The notes below the pieces were generated by a model. It saw nothing but the letters and a program-made list of their open reading frames with translations. It was not told the DNA's origin and did not search any database. From Bacillota bacterium (GTDB lineage: Bacteria > Bacillota > Clostridia > Tissierellales > Sedimentibacteraceae): a stretch of DNA of 9,186 nt. Numbering within the stretch: the first letter of the stretch is position 1; the number at the start of each line of letters is the position of its first letter. The translations under genes and the position numbers were made by a program. This document shows positions 1 to 7,027 of this stretch, piece after piece. The DNA is taken from assembly GCA_023416855.1 (NCBI GenBank), contig JAEZGU010000131.1:1-9186 (forward strand), written 5' to 3'.

Positions 1-579
1 GATATAGCATACATGAGTACGCTAAACCCTGCAGAAGCAAAGAAATTTTCAGAGGATGGTTCAAGATTGTTTAGAAAAATCGAAACAATGAACAAAGTAA
101 TAATCGCAGCTGTAAATGGTTTTGCATTAGGAGGGGGATGTGAACTTTCAATGGCATGTGATATAAGAATTGCTTCAGAAAAAGCAAAATTTGGGCAACC
201 GGAGGTTGGTCTTGGAATAATACCTGGATTTTCCGGCACTCAAAGATTAGCAAGACTTGTTGGCTTAGGTAGAGCAAAAGAGCTAATATTTACCGGATTA
301 CATATTAATGCGGAAGAAGCATATAGAATAGGCCTTGTTAATAAAGTTACAGACAAAGATAGTTTGATGGAAGAGGCATATAAAATAGCTGAAAAAATTA
401 TATCAAACTCAAGAGTTGCAGTATCCTATGCTAAGGAAGCGATGAACAGAGGAGTAGAAACAGATATTGAAACAGGAATTGCTTATGAATCCAATGCTTT
501 TGGTCTGTGCTTTGCATCTAAAGATCAAAAGGAAGGCATGACTGCTTTTCTTGAAAAAAGAAAACCAATATTTGAATAA
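1..579 (+). CDS. crt: Enoyl-CoA hydratase/crotonase family protein, probable 3-hydroxybutyryl-CoA dehydratase (5' end outside window)
   Basis: This is the last 192 codons of a crotonase-fold hydratase. The reading frame is open from base 1, and the codons before the ATG at 13 read D-I-A-Y, the end of the family's usual GADI oxyanion-hole segment, so that ATG is internal and the start lies upstream. Full-length relatives are about 260 residues. Both catalytic glutamates of the family are visible: one in GGGCEL (codon 142-144) and one in GQPEVGLG (codon 202-204). The second oxyanion segment PGFSGTQRL follows. The expected reaction is reversible hydration of crotonyl-CoA to 3-hydroxybutyryl-CoA in the cytoplasm. 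The downstream bcd-etfBA genes, which handle the next step, support the crotonyl-CoA assignment, but substrate choice within this family cannot be proved from sequence. A terminator follows directly, so it is probably the last gene of its own transcript. Confidence 0.9.
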   Translation, partial: DIAYMSTLNPAEAKKFSEDGSRLFRKIETMNKVIIAAVNGFALGGGCELSMACDIRIASEKAKFGQPEVGLGIIPGFSGTQRLARLVGLGRAKELIFTGLHINAEEAYRIGLVNKVTDKDSLMEEAYKIAEKIISNSRVAVSYAKEAMNRGVETDIETGIAYESNAFGLCFASKDQKEGMTAFLEKRKPIFE

Positions 580-598
580 TATAAATCTTGATATTTAT

Positions 599-642
599 AT
601 AACAATCAAGTATAATTAATTTGCTTGGTTGTTATTTTTTTT
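599..642 (+). terminator. Intrinsic terminator after the crotonase gene
   Basis: A 12-bp stem (599-610 with 624-635, one T-G wobble) encloses a 13-base loop and is followed directly by a run of eight T. This is a classical rho-independent terminator 20 bases after the crotonase stop codon. It separates crt from bcd, which are cotranscribed in many butyrate-forming clostridia. Confidence 0.88.
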
Positions 643-708
643 ATGCTAATTTAGTTAATAAAATAACATACTGGCAAGGGCAGACAAAAAAATTAAGGGA
701 GTGAAATA

Positions 709-1845
709 ATGAATTTTCAATTAAGTAAGGAACATGAAATGGCAAGACAGCTTTTTAGAGAATTCGCTGTCAACGAGGTTGAGCCATTAGCTCAGGAAAT
801 CGACGAAGAGGAAAGATTTCCAATTGAAACTGTTGAAAAAATGCAGAAATATGGATTTATGGGTATACCATTTCCGAAGGAATATGGTGGACAAGGCTGC
901 GATAATTTAACTTATGTTATGGCAGTTGAAGAATTATCAAAGGTTTGCGGTACTACTGGAGTTATACTATCTGCACACACATCTTTATGTGGAGCTCCAA
1001 TATATGAATTTGGTACAGAAGAACAAAAGAAAAAGTATTTACCAAGGATTACTTCAAATTCTATAGGTGCTTTTGGTTTAACAGAAGCAGGAGCAGGTAC
1101 AGATGCAGCAGGGCAACAAACTAAAGCAGTTTTAAACGGAGACCATTATATATTGAACGGTACCAAAATATTTATAACTAATGGTTCATATGCTGATGTT
1201 TATATAGTTATGGCTATGACAGACAAATCATTAGGAACAAAAGGTATATCTGCTTTTATAGTAGAAAAAGATTTTCCTGGTTTCTCAATAGGAAAAAAAG
1301 AATTAAAAATGGGTATCAGAGGTTCAGCATCTTGTGAATTAGTGTTTGAGGACTGTATTGTTCCAAAAGAAAACTTGCTTGCAAAAGAAGGTCAAGGCTT
1401 TAAGATAGCTATGAAAACTCTTGACGGCGGTAGAATTGGTATTGCAGCTCAAGCTCTTGGTATTGCACAAGGTGCTATTGATCAAACTGTTAAATATGTT
1501 CAAGAAAGAAAACAATTTGGAAGAACTATTTCTAAATTCCAGAACACACAATTTCAATTGGCAGAAATGCAAACTTCTGTTGATGCAGCAAGGTTATTAG
1601 TTTACAGAGCTGCTTTAAGTAAAGATGCAGGCGAACCATACGGAGTACATGCAGCTATGGCAAAATTGTTTGCTTCTCAAACAGCAATGGAAGTTACAAC
1701 AAAAGCTGTTCAATTACACGGTGGATATGGATACACAAGAGATTATCCTGTTGAAAGAATGATGAGAGATGCTAAAATAACTGAAATCTACGAAGGTACC
1801 TCAGAAGTACAAAGAATGGTTATCAGTGCAAGCATGTTAAAGTAG
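709..1845 (+). CDS. bcd: Short-chain acyl-CoA dehydrogenase, butyryl-CoA dehydrogenase type
   Basis: This is a 378-residue acyl-CoA dehydrogenase, the usual length for clostridial Bcd. Family landmarks in order are the N-terminal helical domain, the flavin/substrate signature FGLTEAGAGTD (122-132), the middle beta-domain, the helical segment with RKQFGRTISKFQ (267-278), QLHGGYGY (335-342), and the catalytic base Glu362 in IYEGTSE near the C-terminus. The glutamate in this position is typical of short-chain enzymes. It reduces crotonyl-CoA to butyryl-CoA using FAD. The etfB and etfA genes follow after 13-base gaps, which matches the clostridial Bcd-EtfAB complex that oxidises NADH and bifurcates electrons to crotonyl-CoA and ferredoxin; bifurcation here is inferred from family and context. 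The start is set by AAGGGAGTGA at 695-704, five bases before the ATG. No convincing promoter hexamers were seen between the upstream terminator and the start. Confidence 0.95.
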   Translation: MNFQLSKEHEMARQLFREFAVNEVEPLAQEIDEEERFPIETVEKMQKYGFMGIPFPKEYGGQGCDNLTYVMAVEELSKVCGTTGVILSAHTSLCGAPIYEFGTEEQKKKYLPRITSNSIGAFGLTEAGAGTDAAGQQTKAVLNGDHYILNGTKIFITNGSYADVYIVMAMTDKSLGTKGISAFIVEKDFPGFSIGKKELKMGIRGSASCELVFEDCIVPKENLLAKEGQGFKIAMKTLDGGRIGIAAQALGIAQGAIDQTVKYVQERKQFGRTISKFQNTQFQLAEMQTSVDAARLLVYRAALSKDAGEPYGVHAAMAKLFASQTAMEVTTKAVQLHGGYGYTRDYPVERMMRDAKITEIYEGTSEVQRMVISASMLK

Positions 1846-1858
1846 GGAGGTAGAAATA

Positions 1859-2641
1859 GTGAATATAGTAGTATGTATAAAACAAGTACCTGATACAACA
1901 GAAGTTAGATTAGACCCTAAAACAGGTACATTAATAAGAGAGGGTGTTCCAAGTATTATTAACCCTGATGATAAAGCAGGATTAGAAGCAGCATTAAGAT
2001 TGAAGGATCAAATGGGTGCGCATGTAACAGTTGTATCCATGGGACCTCCACAAGCAGATTTAGCGTTAAGAGAAGCATTAGCTATGGGAGCTGATGAAGC
2101 GATACTTGTAACAGACAGAGCATTTGGTGGCGCAGACACATGGGCAACTTCATCTACATTAGCTGCAGCATTAAATAACTTAAAATATGATTTAATAATT
2201 ACTGGAAGACAGGCAATTGACGGAGATACTGCTCAAGTTGGTCCGCAAATTGCAGAGCATTTAAAACTTCCAAACATTAGCTATGCTGAAGATATTAAGG
2301 TTGAAGATGGTCACATAATTGTTAAAAGACAATATGAGGACAGATATCATATAATTAAAGCTAAGCTACCTGTACTGATAACAGCTTTATCTGAATTGAA
2401 TGAACCTCGTTATATGAGTCCGGGTGGAATTTTTGACGCGTTCAGAGAAAAGAAAGTAACTGTTTGGACTTTAAAGGATTTAACAGTTGATATTAATAAC
2501 ATTGGGCTTAAAGGTTCTCCTACAAAGGTTAAAAAATCATTTACTAAGGGCGCTAAGTCAGCAGGAAAGATATTTAACCTTGAACCACAGGAATCAGCTG
2601 AATTGATAGTTGATAAATTAAAAGAAAAGTTTATTATTTAG
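1859..2641 (+). CDS. etfB: Electron transfer flavoprotein, beta subunit
   Basis: This 260-residue protein begins MNIVVCIKQVPDT and has the EtfB fold throughout. The nucleotide-binding loop GRQAIDGDTAQVGP is at 116-129, and the EtfB signature region (V-K-R-Q-Y-E-D through LPVLITA) at about 155-176. The start is GTG; GGGAGG at 1845-1850 overlaps the end of the bcd stop codon and sits eight bases upstream, so translation is likely coupled to bcd. EtfB pairs with EtfA to form the FAD-containing heterodimer that passes electrons to or from Bcd. In bifurcating clostridial complexes the beta subunit holds the flavin that accepts a hydride from NADH. I infer that role here from the bcd-etfB-etfA gene order, not from a residue that decides it. 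Confidence 0.95.
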   Translation: MNIVVCIKQVPDTTEVRLDPKTGTLIREGVPSIINPDDKAGLEAALRLKDQMGAHVTVVSMGPPQADLALREALAMGADEAILVTDRAFGGADTWATSSTLAAALNNLKYDLIITGRQAIDGDTAQVGPQIAEHLKLPNISYAEDIKVEDGHIIVKRQYEDRYHIIKAKLPVLITALSELNEPRYMSPGGIFDAFREKKVTVWTLKDLTVDINNIGLKGSPTKVKKSFTKGAKSAGKIFNLEPQESAELIVDKLKEKFII

Positions 2642-2654
2642 TAGGAGGCGGACA

Positions 2655-3686
2655 ATGAAAAATTCAGAATATAGAGGTGTCTTTGTTTTTGCTGAACAAA
2701 GAGACAAAAAAGTTCAAAAAGTTGCTCTTGAATTAATTGGCAAGGGTAAAGAATTAGCAAAAGAATTAAACACTACTGTAACTGCAGTTTTATTAGGTAA
2801 AGACATGGAAGATGAAGGTAAAAAAATGTGTTATAGCGGTGCTGATAATGTAATTTATGTAAATGACGATATGCTTGATATTTACATGACAGAGCCATAT
2901 GTATATGCTCTTCATAAAATAATAATGGATAAAAAACCCGAAATAGTGCTTTTTGGTGCGACAGCAATCGGTAGAGATTTAGCACCAAGAGTATCTGCAA
3001 GAGTTCATACAGGTTTAACAGCAGACTGTACAGGTTTAACAATTGAACCGGACGAAGAAGATGCACAAAAACTAAATCTTATGATGACAAGACCGGCTTT
3101 TGGTGGTAACTTAATGGCTACAATTGCATGCCCAAATCACAGACCACAAATGGCAACAGTTAGACCAGGTGTAATGCAAGCTGCAAAATATTCAGAAAAA
3201 AACCCTGTAAATATTGAAAAATATAACATCGACATTCCAAAAGAATGTAAAAATGTTGAAATTTTAGATGTAACTAAAATAATTCAACAAAGAATGAATA
3301 TTGAAGAAGCAAAAGTATTAGTATCCGGTGGTAGAGGTATGCATGGACCTGAAAATTATCCAATGCTTGAAGAACTTGCAGAGGTATTAGGCGGAACAAT
3401 TTCTGCTTCAAGAGCTGCAGTTGATGCAGGTTGGGTTCCAAAGGACAGACAAGTAGGTCAAACAGGTAAGACTGTTAGACCAAACTTATACATTGCATGC
3501 GGTATATCAGGAGCAATTCAGCATTTAGCAGGTATGGAGGAGTCTGACTTCATTATTGCTATAAACAAAGATGAAACAGCACCAATATTTGACGTTGCTG
3601 ATGTTGGAATAGTAGGAGATATATTTAAAGTAGTTCCTCAATTAATAGCAGAACTAAAAAAAGAAAAAGAAAACGCTAATAAATAA
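2655..3686 (+). CDS. etfA: Electron transfer flavoprotein, alpha subunit
   Basis: This 343-residue protein has an N-terminal EtfA/B-like domain and a C-terminal FAD-binding domain. The FAD domain shows SGGRGM (224-229), the conserved arginine in SASRAAVDAGW (253), QVGQTGKTV (267-275) and the EtfA signature from LYIACGISGAIQH (278-290) to AIN (302-304). It has no N-terminal ferredoxin extension of the kind found in some clostridial EtfA proteins. TAGGAGG lies seven bases before the ATG and overlaps the etfB stop codon, so the three genes form one tight operon. It forms the electron-transfer flavoprotein with EtfB and docks to Bcd. There is no hbd gene after it, unlike the common crt-bcd-etfB-etfA-hbd order; the operon ends at the palindromic terminator that follows. 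Confidence 0.95.
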   Translation: MKNSEYRGVFVFAEQRDKKVQKVALELIGKGKELAKELNTTVTAVLLGKDMEDEGKKMCYSGADNVIYVNDDMLDIYMTEPYVYALHKIIMDKKPEIVLFGATAIGRDLAPRVSARVHTGLTADCTGLTIEPDEEDAQKLNLMMTRPAFGGNLMATIACPNHRPQMATVRPGVMQAAKYSEKNPVNIEKYNIDIPKECKNVEILDVTKIIQQRMNIEEAKVLVSGGRGMHGPENYPMLEELAEVLGGTISASRAAVDAGWVPKDRQVGQTGKTVRPNLYIACGISGAIQHLAGMEESDFIIAINKDETAPIFDVADVGIVGDIFKVVPQLIAELKKEKENANK

Positions 3687-3690
3687 ATAT

Positions 3691-3724
3691 AAATGGGTGG
3701 ATAGCTTAAGCTATCCACCCATTT
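3691..3724. terminator. Perfect palindromic bidirectional terminator between etfA and the SASP gene
   Basis: The 34 bases are a perfect palindrome, giving a 15-bp stem with a TTAA loop on either strand. A run of five T (one inside the palindrome's last bases) follows on the + strand, and a T-rich stretch (TTTATATTTATTTATT) follows on the - strand. It lies five bases after the etfA stop codon and 17 bases beyond the SASP stop codon, so it can end both convergent transcripts. Confidence 0.9.
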
Positions 3725-3740
3725 TTATATATTGTTTAAC

Positions 3741-3968
3741 TTATTTCATTCCGCCGCCGCTCATTTGTCTTTGAGCCATTTCAACTAATCTCTTAGTCAT
3801 GTATCCACCTACATAACCATTCTGTCTAGCTGTTAAGTTTCCTTTATCAACTTGCTCATAGTTTGTAAGACCTAATTCATTAGCTATTTCAGCTTTCATT
3901 TGGTTCAATGCCTGTTTTGCTTCAGGAACAACGATGTTGTTGCTTCCGCTATTGTTATTTGATGCCAT
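3741..3968 (-). CDS. Small acid-soluble spore protein, alpha/beta type
   Basis: This 75-residue protein matches both signatures of the alpha/beta SASP family: KAEIANELGL at 25-34, which contains the site cut by the germination protease GPR after Glu27, and RQNGYVGGYMTKRLV at 48-62. SASPs coat DNA in the dormant spore core, protect it from UV and chemical damage, and are degraded to amino acids at germination. The N-terminus is rich in Asn and Ser and the C-terminus in Gly and Met, as is common. AAAGGAG stands about eight bases before the ATG. Expression should be in the forespore under sigma-G, and a candidate promoter is listed separately. It shows that the organism sporulates or descends from a spore-former. 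Confidence 0.96.
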   Translation of the reverse strand: MASNNNSGSNNIVVPEAKQALNQMKAEIANELGLTNYEQVDKGNLTARQNGYVGGYMTKRLVEMAQRQMSGGGMK

Positions 3969-3992
3969 TTTGTTTCTCCTTTCCTAAGATAA

Positions 3993-4021
3993 TAATATTG
4001 TGTCAATAAATTTAATCATGT
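3993..4021 (-). promoter_or_regulatory. Candidate sigma-G promoter of the SASP gene
   Basis: On the - strand, ACATG (4017-4021) and AATATTA (3993-3999) are separated by 17 bases. Compared with the sigma-G consensus (GNATR and CATNHTA) each element has one mismatch. It lies about 25 bases upstream of the SASP start codon, a sensible distance. The match is by eye and could be chance in A+T-rich sequence. Confidence 0.35.
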
Positions 4022-4345
4022 TCACACCCTGGGCCCAATCAACCTGAGTACTAATATGTAAGTTACAGGTTAATTTATTTACAAGATTAAAATTCGAAAG
4101 TTATAAAGATTAACTTTCTAACATTATTATTGACCGTGTTTTCTTTATAATACATGGCAAATAATTCATCAAAAGGTTAAGAATTGGCAAGTATACAAAA
4201 TTATAAAAAAATATATACTATTTCATTAAATTGTGTTAAAATTATAAAAAGAAGTAACTAATTTTTAAAAAAATCATAACTTAATATTATGATTGCATAA
4301 AAACATAATTTTATTTGTGAAAGAAAGGAGGCAAATTAAGGGGAT
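4022..4345. other. A+T-rich intergenic region upstream of the glmS ribozyme
   Basis: There is no supported coding sequence in this stretch between the divergent SASP and glmS transcripts. It holds an 8-bp inverted repeat with a 7-base loop at 4096-4118, and another at 4272-4294 just before the ribozyme. A possible glmS -10 element is listed separately. A perfect-looking Shine-Dalgarno sequence (AAAGGAGG, 4324-4331) is not followed by an ATG, GTG or TTG at usable spacing. Confidence 0.5.
4231..4242 (+). promoter_or_regulatory. Possible extended -10 promoter element for glmS
   Basis: TTGTGTTAAAAT ends in a TAAAAT -10-like hexamer (4237-4242) with a TG dinucleotide upstream, a common form in low-GC Firmicutes. 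No good -35 hexamer lies 16-18 bases before it, so support is weak. A start near 4249 would put the ribozyme about 110 bases into the transcript. Confidence 0.28.
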
Positions 4346-4347
4346 TA

Positions 4348-4496
4348 GAAAGTTATTATAGCGCCAGAACTTTATAAAAGTTGACGAGGACAGAGTTATC
4401 GAGATTTCGGCGGACGCTCTGCGGTGTAGCTTCATCGACATGGTTTTTACAAATGCATCCGGCAACGGCTGTGACAAAAGAAAGCCAAAAGCTTAA
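4348..4496 (+). ncRNA. glmS ribozyme: glmS glucosamine-6-phosphate-activated ribozyme (riboswitch)
   Basis: The conserved core of the glmS ribozyme is present. It has ATTATA then GCGCC at the cleavage site (cut expected between 4360 and 4361), a P1 hairpin AACTTT/AAAGTT (4368-4382), the invariant GACGAGGA segment (4383-4390), a P3 stem CAGAG/CTCTG (4391-4395 with 4417-4421) enclosing TTATCGAGA and TTTCGGCGGA, and a 3' P3.1/P4 region ending in GGCTGTGAC...AGCC. The RNA uses glucosamine-6-phosphate as a cofactor to cleave itself. In Bacillus subtilis the downstream fragment with a 5'-hydroxyl is then degraded by RNase J, which shuts off glmS when product is abundant. It lies directly upstream of glmS, as in other Firmicutes. 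The 3' boundary is approximate. Confidence 0.94.
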
Positions 4497-4535
4497 ACAT
4501 CTTACTAAAATAATATAATTCTATATTAAATTCCC

Positions 4536-4604
4536 AATCAGTTAAAAATTTATGTCAATCATGCAAGTTTATTTTACTTGAAAATTAAATTTCAAGTACT
4601 GATT
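4536..4604 (+). other. Nested hairpin in the glmS leader between ribozyme and start codon
   Basis: An 8-bp stem ACTTGAAA/TTTCAAGT (4576-4583 with 4590-4597, 6-base loop) is nested in an outer 7-bp stem AATCAGT/ACTGATT (4536-4542 with 4598-4604). It lies between the ribozyme and the glmS ribosome binding site and would sit on the fragment left after ribozyme cleavage. There is no T-run after it, so it is not an intrinsic terminator. Confidence 0.4.
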
Positions 4605-4645
4605 AGTATGCTTCAAAAAATTAAATTTAAGATTGGAGAAGAAAT

Positions 4646-6436
4646 ATGTGTGGAATAGTCGGATATATAGGATTTGAAGACGTAAAAGAAATAATTTTAG
4701 GTGGTTTAGAAAAATTAGAATACAGAGGTTATGACTCAGCAGGAATTGCCATAGCCAACAATAATGAAGTGTTTGTAACAAAAGAAAAAGGAAGAATAAG
4801 CGAATTAAGACAGAGCTTAGATAATAGCATAACAGGAAACTTAGGTATTGGTCATACAAGATGGGCAACTCATGGTGTACCAAATCGTGTTAATTCTCAC
4901 CCTCATCAAAGCAGCTCTAAAAGATTTACATTAGTACACAATGGTATAATTGAAAATGAATCGGAATTAAGAGATGAATTTTTAAAAGATGCTACATTAA
5001 TTAGTGATACAGATACGGAAGTAATAGTTCAAATAATTGAAAAGTTTGTTAATGAAGGTGAAAGTGTTAGTCTCGCTATAAGACATACAATGAGCCTGTT
5101 AAAAGGTTCATATGCGCTTGCAATTATTGACAAAGATGATATGAACACTATGTATGCCGCAAAAAATAAAACACCATTATTGGCAGGCAAGGGCAATAAC
5201 TTCAATATGCTTGGCAGTGATGCAATGGCTATGATTAATTACACAAATCAATTTTATGAAATAGAGGATAAAGAATTTCTTAAAATTACAAGAGATGATA
5301 TAGAAATTTACTCCATCTATGGAAATAGAGTTATTAGAGAGCCATATAAAGCAGATATAGATTCTTCTGATATAGAAAAAGGAACATATCCTCACTATAT
5401 GATGAAAGAAATAGAAGAACAGCCTTTTGTTATAAGAAAAATAATGTCAGAATACTCAGATGAGAACGGTAATATATTTATAGATCCTGAAATAGTTGAA
5501 GACGTTAGAAATTGCGACAAACTATATATAATAGCCTGCGGCACAAGCTATCATGCAGGGCTTATTGGAAAACAATTTTTTGAAAAAATAGCAGGAAAGC
5601 CTACTGAAGTAGTTATAGCAAGTGAATTTATTTACAATATGCCGTTATTGACAGCAAAACCTCTTTTCATGTTCATAACACAAAGTGGAGAAACTGCAGA
5701 CTGCAGAGCAGTATTGGTTAAAGTTAAAGAAATGGGCTATAAAACATTAACATTGACCAATGTAAAAGGGTCTACTTTATCAAGAGAAGCAGATAATACA
5801 CTGCTATTGCACGCAGGTCCTGAAATAGCAGTTGCTTCAACAAAGGCATATACAGCACAAATTGCAGTATTATCAATTCTTGCTACATTAGTAAAAAATA
5901 ACAAGAACATAAATATATTTAATGAATTAAGCAAAATAGCATATACAATGGAAACACTTTGTGATGATAAAGAAAAATATAAAGAATTAGCTAAAAAATA
6001 CTTAATGAATTCAAGAAATTGTTTTTATATTGGTCGAAGCATGGATTATTATGTATGCTTGGAAGCATCCTTGAAATTAAAAGAAATTTCTTACATTCAA
6101 ACAGAAGGATTTGCAGCAGGAGAGCTAAAGCATGGAACTATAGCATTAATTGAACAAAACACTCCTGTTATAGCAGTTATAACTCAAGAAAATATCAATT
6201 TGAACACAAGAAGCAACATAAAGGAAGTAAAGGCGAGGGGAGCTGCCACTATGGTAATTTCAATGCGCAAGCTTAGCCAGGAAACAGACCAAGTGATTAT
6301 TGATGATGTAAATGAGTTATTATCACCATTGGCTGCAATAATTCCTACTCAATATCTTGCATACTATGCTGCGCTATTGAAAGGATGCGATATAGACAAA
6401 CCACGTAATTTGGCTAAGTCTGTAACTGTGGAATAA
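4646..6436 (+). CDS. glmS: Glutamine--fructose-6-phosphate aminotransferase (isomerizing)
   Basis: This 596-residue GlmS is close to the usual length of about 600. The N-terminal glutaminase domain starts MCGIVGYIG, so Cys2 becomes the N-terminal nucleophile. It shows EYRGYDSAGIA (25-35), HTRWATHG (70-77) and HNGIIEN (98-104). Two SIS sugar-isomerase domains follow: the first from about 291 with ACGTSYH (297-303) and TQSGET (345-350), the second from about 460 with EGFAAGELKHG (487-497). The C-terminus PRNLAKSVTVE is the family's conserved tail. It makes glucosamine-6-phosphate from fructose-6-phosphate and glutamine, the first step towards UDP-GlcNAc for peptidoglycan. A GGAG sequence precedes the ATG by about eight bases. 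The glmS ribozyme upstream provides product feedback on the mRNA. No clear intrinsic terminator follows directly. Confidence 0.98.
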   Translation: MCGIVGYIGFEDVKEIILGGLEKLEYRGYDSAGIAIANNNEVFVTKEKGRISELRQSLDNSITGNLGIGHTRWATHGVPNRVNSHPHQSSSKRFTLVHNGIIENESELRDEFLKDATLISDTDTEVIVQIIEKFVNEGESVSLAIRHTMSLLKGSYALAIIDKDDMNTMYAAKNKTPLLAGKGNNFNMLGSDAMAMINYTNQFYEIEDKEFLKITRDDIEIYSIYGNRVIREPYKADIDSSDIEKGTYPHYMMKEIEEQPFVIRKIMSEYSDENGNIFIDPEIVEDVRNCDKLYIIACGTSYHAGLIGKQFFEKIAGKPTEVVIASEFIYNMPLLTAKPLFMFITQSGETADCRAVLVKVKEMGYKTLTLTNVKGSTLSREADNTLLLHAGPEIAVASTKAYTAQIAVLSILATLVKNNKNINIFNELSKIAYTMETLCDDKEKYKELAKKYLMNSRNCFYIGRSMDYYVCLEASLKLKEISYIQTEGFAAGELKHGTIALIEQNTPVIAVITQENINLNTRSNIKEVKARGAATMVISMRKLSQETDQVIIDDVNELLSPLAAIIPTQYLAYYAALLKGCDIDKPRNLAKSVTVE

Positions 6437-6550
6437 CGTAAAAAAAGTCTGATTGAACAATTGTAGATGTACAATAAAGTTGTAAACTGAAAAACAAATA
6501 ATTATTTAGGCAAAAATATTACTTGCACGAATTCAATAAAATATTAAAAT

Positions 6551-6605
6551 GAAATGCTCTCCTATGTTGACAGAGAAAAATTGTTAACTATAGGTAGAGC
6601 ATTTC
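6551..6605 (-). terminator. Long imperfect hairpin between glmS and hgcB, possible hgcAB terminator
   Basis: A 10-bp outer stem (6551-6560 with 6596-6605) continues, after single-base bulges, through CCTAT/ATAGG, GTT/AAC and GACA/TGTT to a 9-base loop, giving about 22 paired positions. Read on the - strand it is followed by a T-rich tract (ATTTTAATATTTTATT), which suits termination of the hgcAB transcript. The + side has no T-run. It could instead be a dispersed palindromic (REP- or MITE-like) element. Confidence 0.42.
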
Positions 6606-6685
6606 GTATGTTAAGCACTAACATTAGTATTCAACTATAAGTAGATAACACCATGAAAATGAAACATGAATTATAAATAGATAAA

Positions 6686-6712
6686 GGCACTAACTGCATT
6701 TGGTTGGTGTCC
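6686..6712 (-). terminator. Weak hairpin just downstream of hgcB
   Basis: A 7-bp stem CACTAAC/GTTGGTG (6688-6694 with 6703-6709, one wobble) plus an outer GG/CC with a bulge, 8-base loop, lies 10 bases after the hgcB stop codon. On the - strand it is followed by TTTATCTATTTATAA, a broken T-tract, so it is a weak terminator candidate. Confidence 0.35.
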
Positions 6713-6722
6713 ATTATATTGG

Positions 6723-7016
6723 TTAGCAACAATTATCATCGCATGAACAATCACAGTTCGGTTCTCGCGTAGTAATCCAACCCATAATTACTGCTGCTGC
6801 ACATCCAACTCCAGTATTAACAGTAATGGCATTTACTGGACAATTTTTCATACAAGCTCCACACTCCATACAAAAGTCTGAATTTTCAATCTTTGCTTTC
6901 TTCTCATGCATGCTGAAAACTCCATGTGGACAAACCTCCATACATCTTTTGCAGCCAATACATTTTTCAGCAGACAGACGAAGCGTAGCGATATTTTTTA
7001 AATATTTATGTTTCAT
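6723..7016 (-). CDS. hgcB: Mercury methylation ferredoxin HgcB
   Basis: This 97-residue protein carries two 4Fe-4S cluster motifs, CIGCKRCMEVCP (Cys19, 22, 25, 29) and CMECGACMKNCP (Cys49, 52, 55, 59). Beyond the ferredoxin core it has the features that set HgcB apart: an isolated conserved cysteine (Cys72, in GVGCAA, corresponding to Cys73 of the well-studied Pseudodesulfovibrio protein) and a C-terminal vicinal pair Cys96-Cys97. HgcB is thought to reduce the corrinoid of HgcA to Co(I) and to bind and pass Hg(II) through the C-terminal cysteines. The tail here is unusually cysteine-rich, with three more cysteines (88, 90, 92) before the pair. It starts 11 bases after the hgcA stop; GGGAGGA lies between them, so the genes form one transcriptional and translational unit. 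The identity depends on both its own motifs and the adjacent hgcA. Confidence 0.96.
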   Translation of the reverse strand: MKHKYLKNIATLRLSAEKCIGCKRCMEVCPHGVFSMHEKKAKIENSDFCMECGACMKNCPVNAITVNTGVGCAAAVIMGWITTREPNCDCSCDDNCC

Positions 7017-7027
7017 AACGTCCTCCC

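Noticed and set aside
4131..4152. TTGACC and TATAAT as a promoter in the SASP-glmS gap
   Set aside because: The two hexamers are only 10 bases apart, far too close for a sigma-70/sigma-A promoter.
4324..4357. A leader peptide after the AAAGGAGG sequence before the glmS ribozyme
   Set aside because: The only start at usable spacing would be ATT, giving eight codons; this is too weak to call a gene.
4274..4477. Open frame on the - strand across the ribozyme
   Set aside because: It covers the conserved glmS ribozyme antisense and has no coding features.
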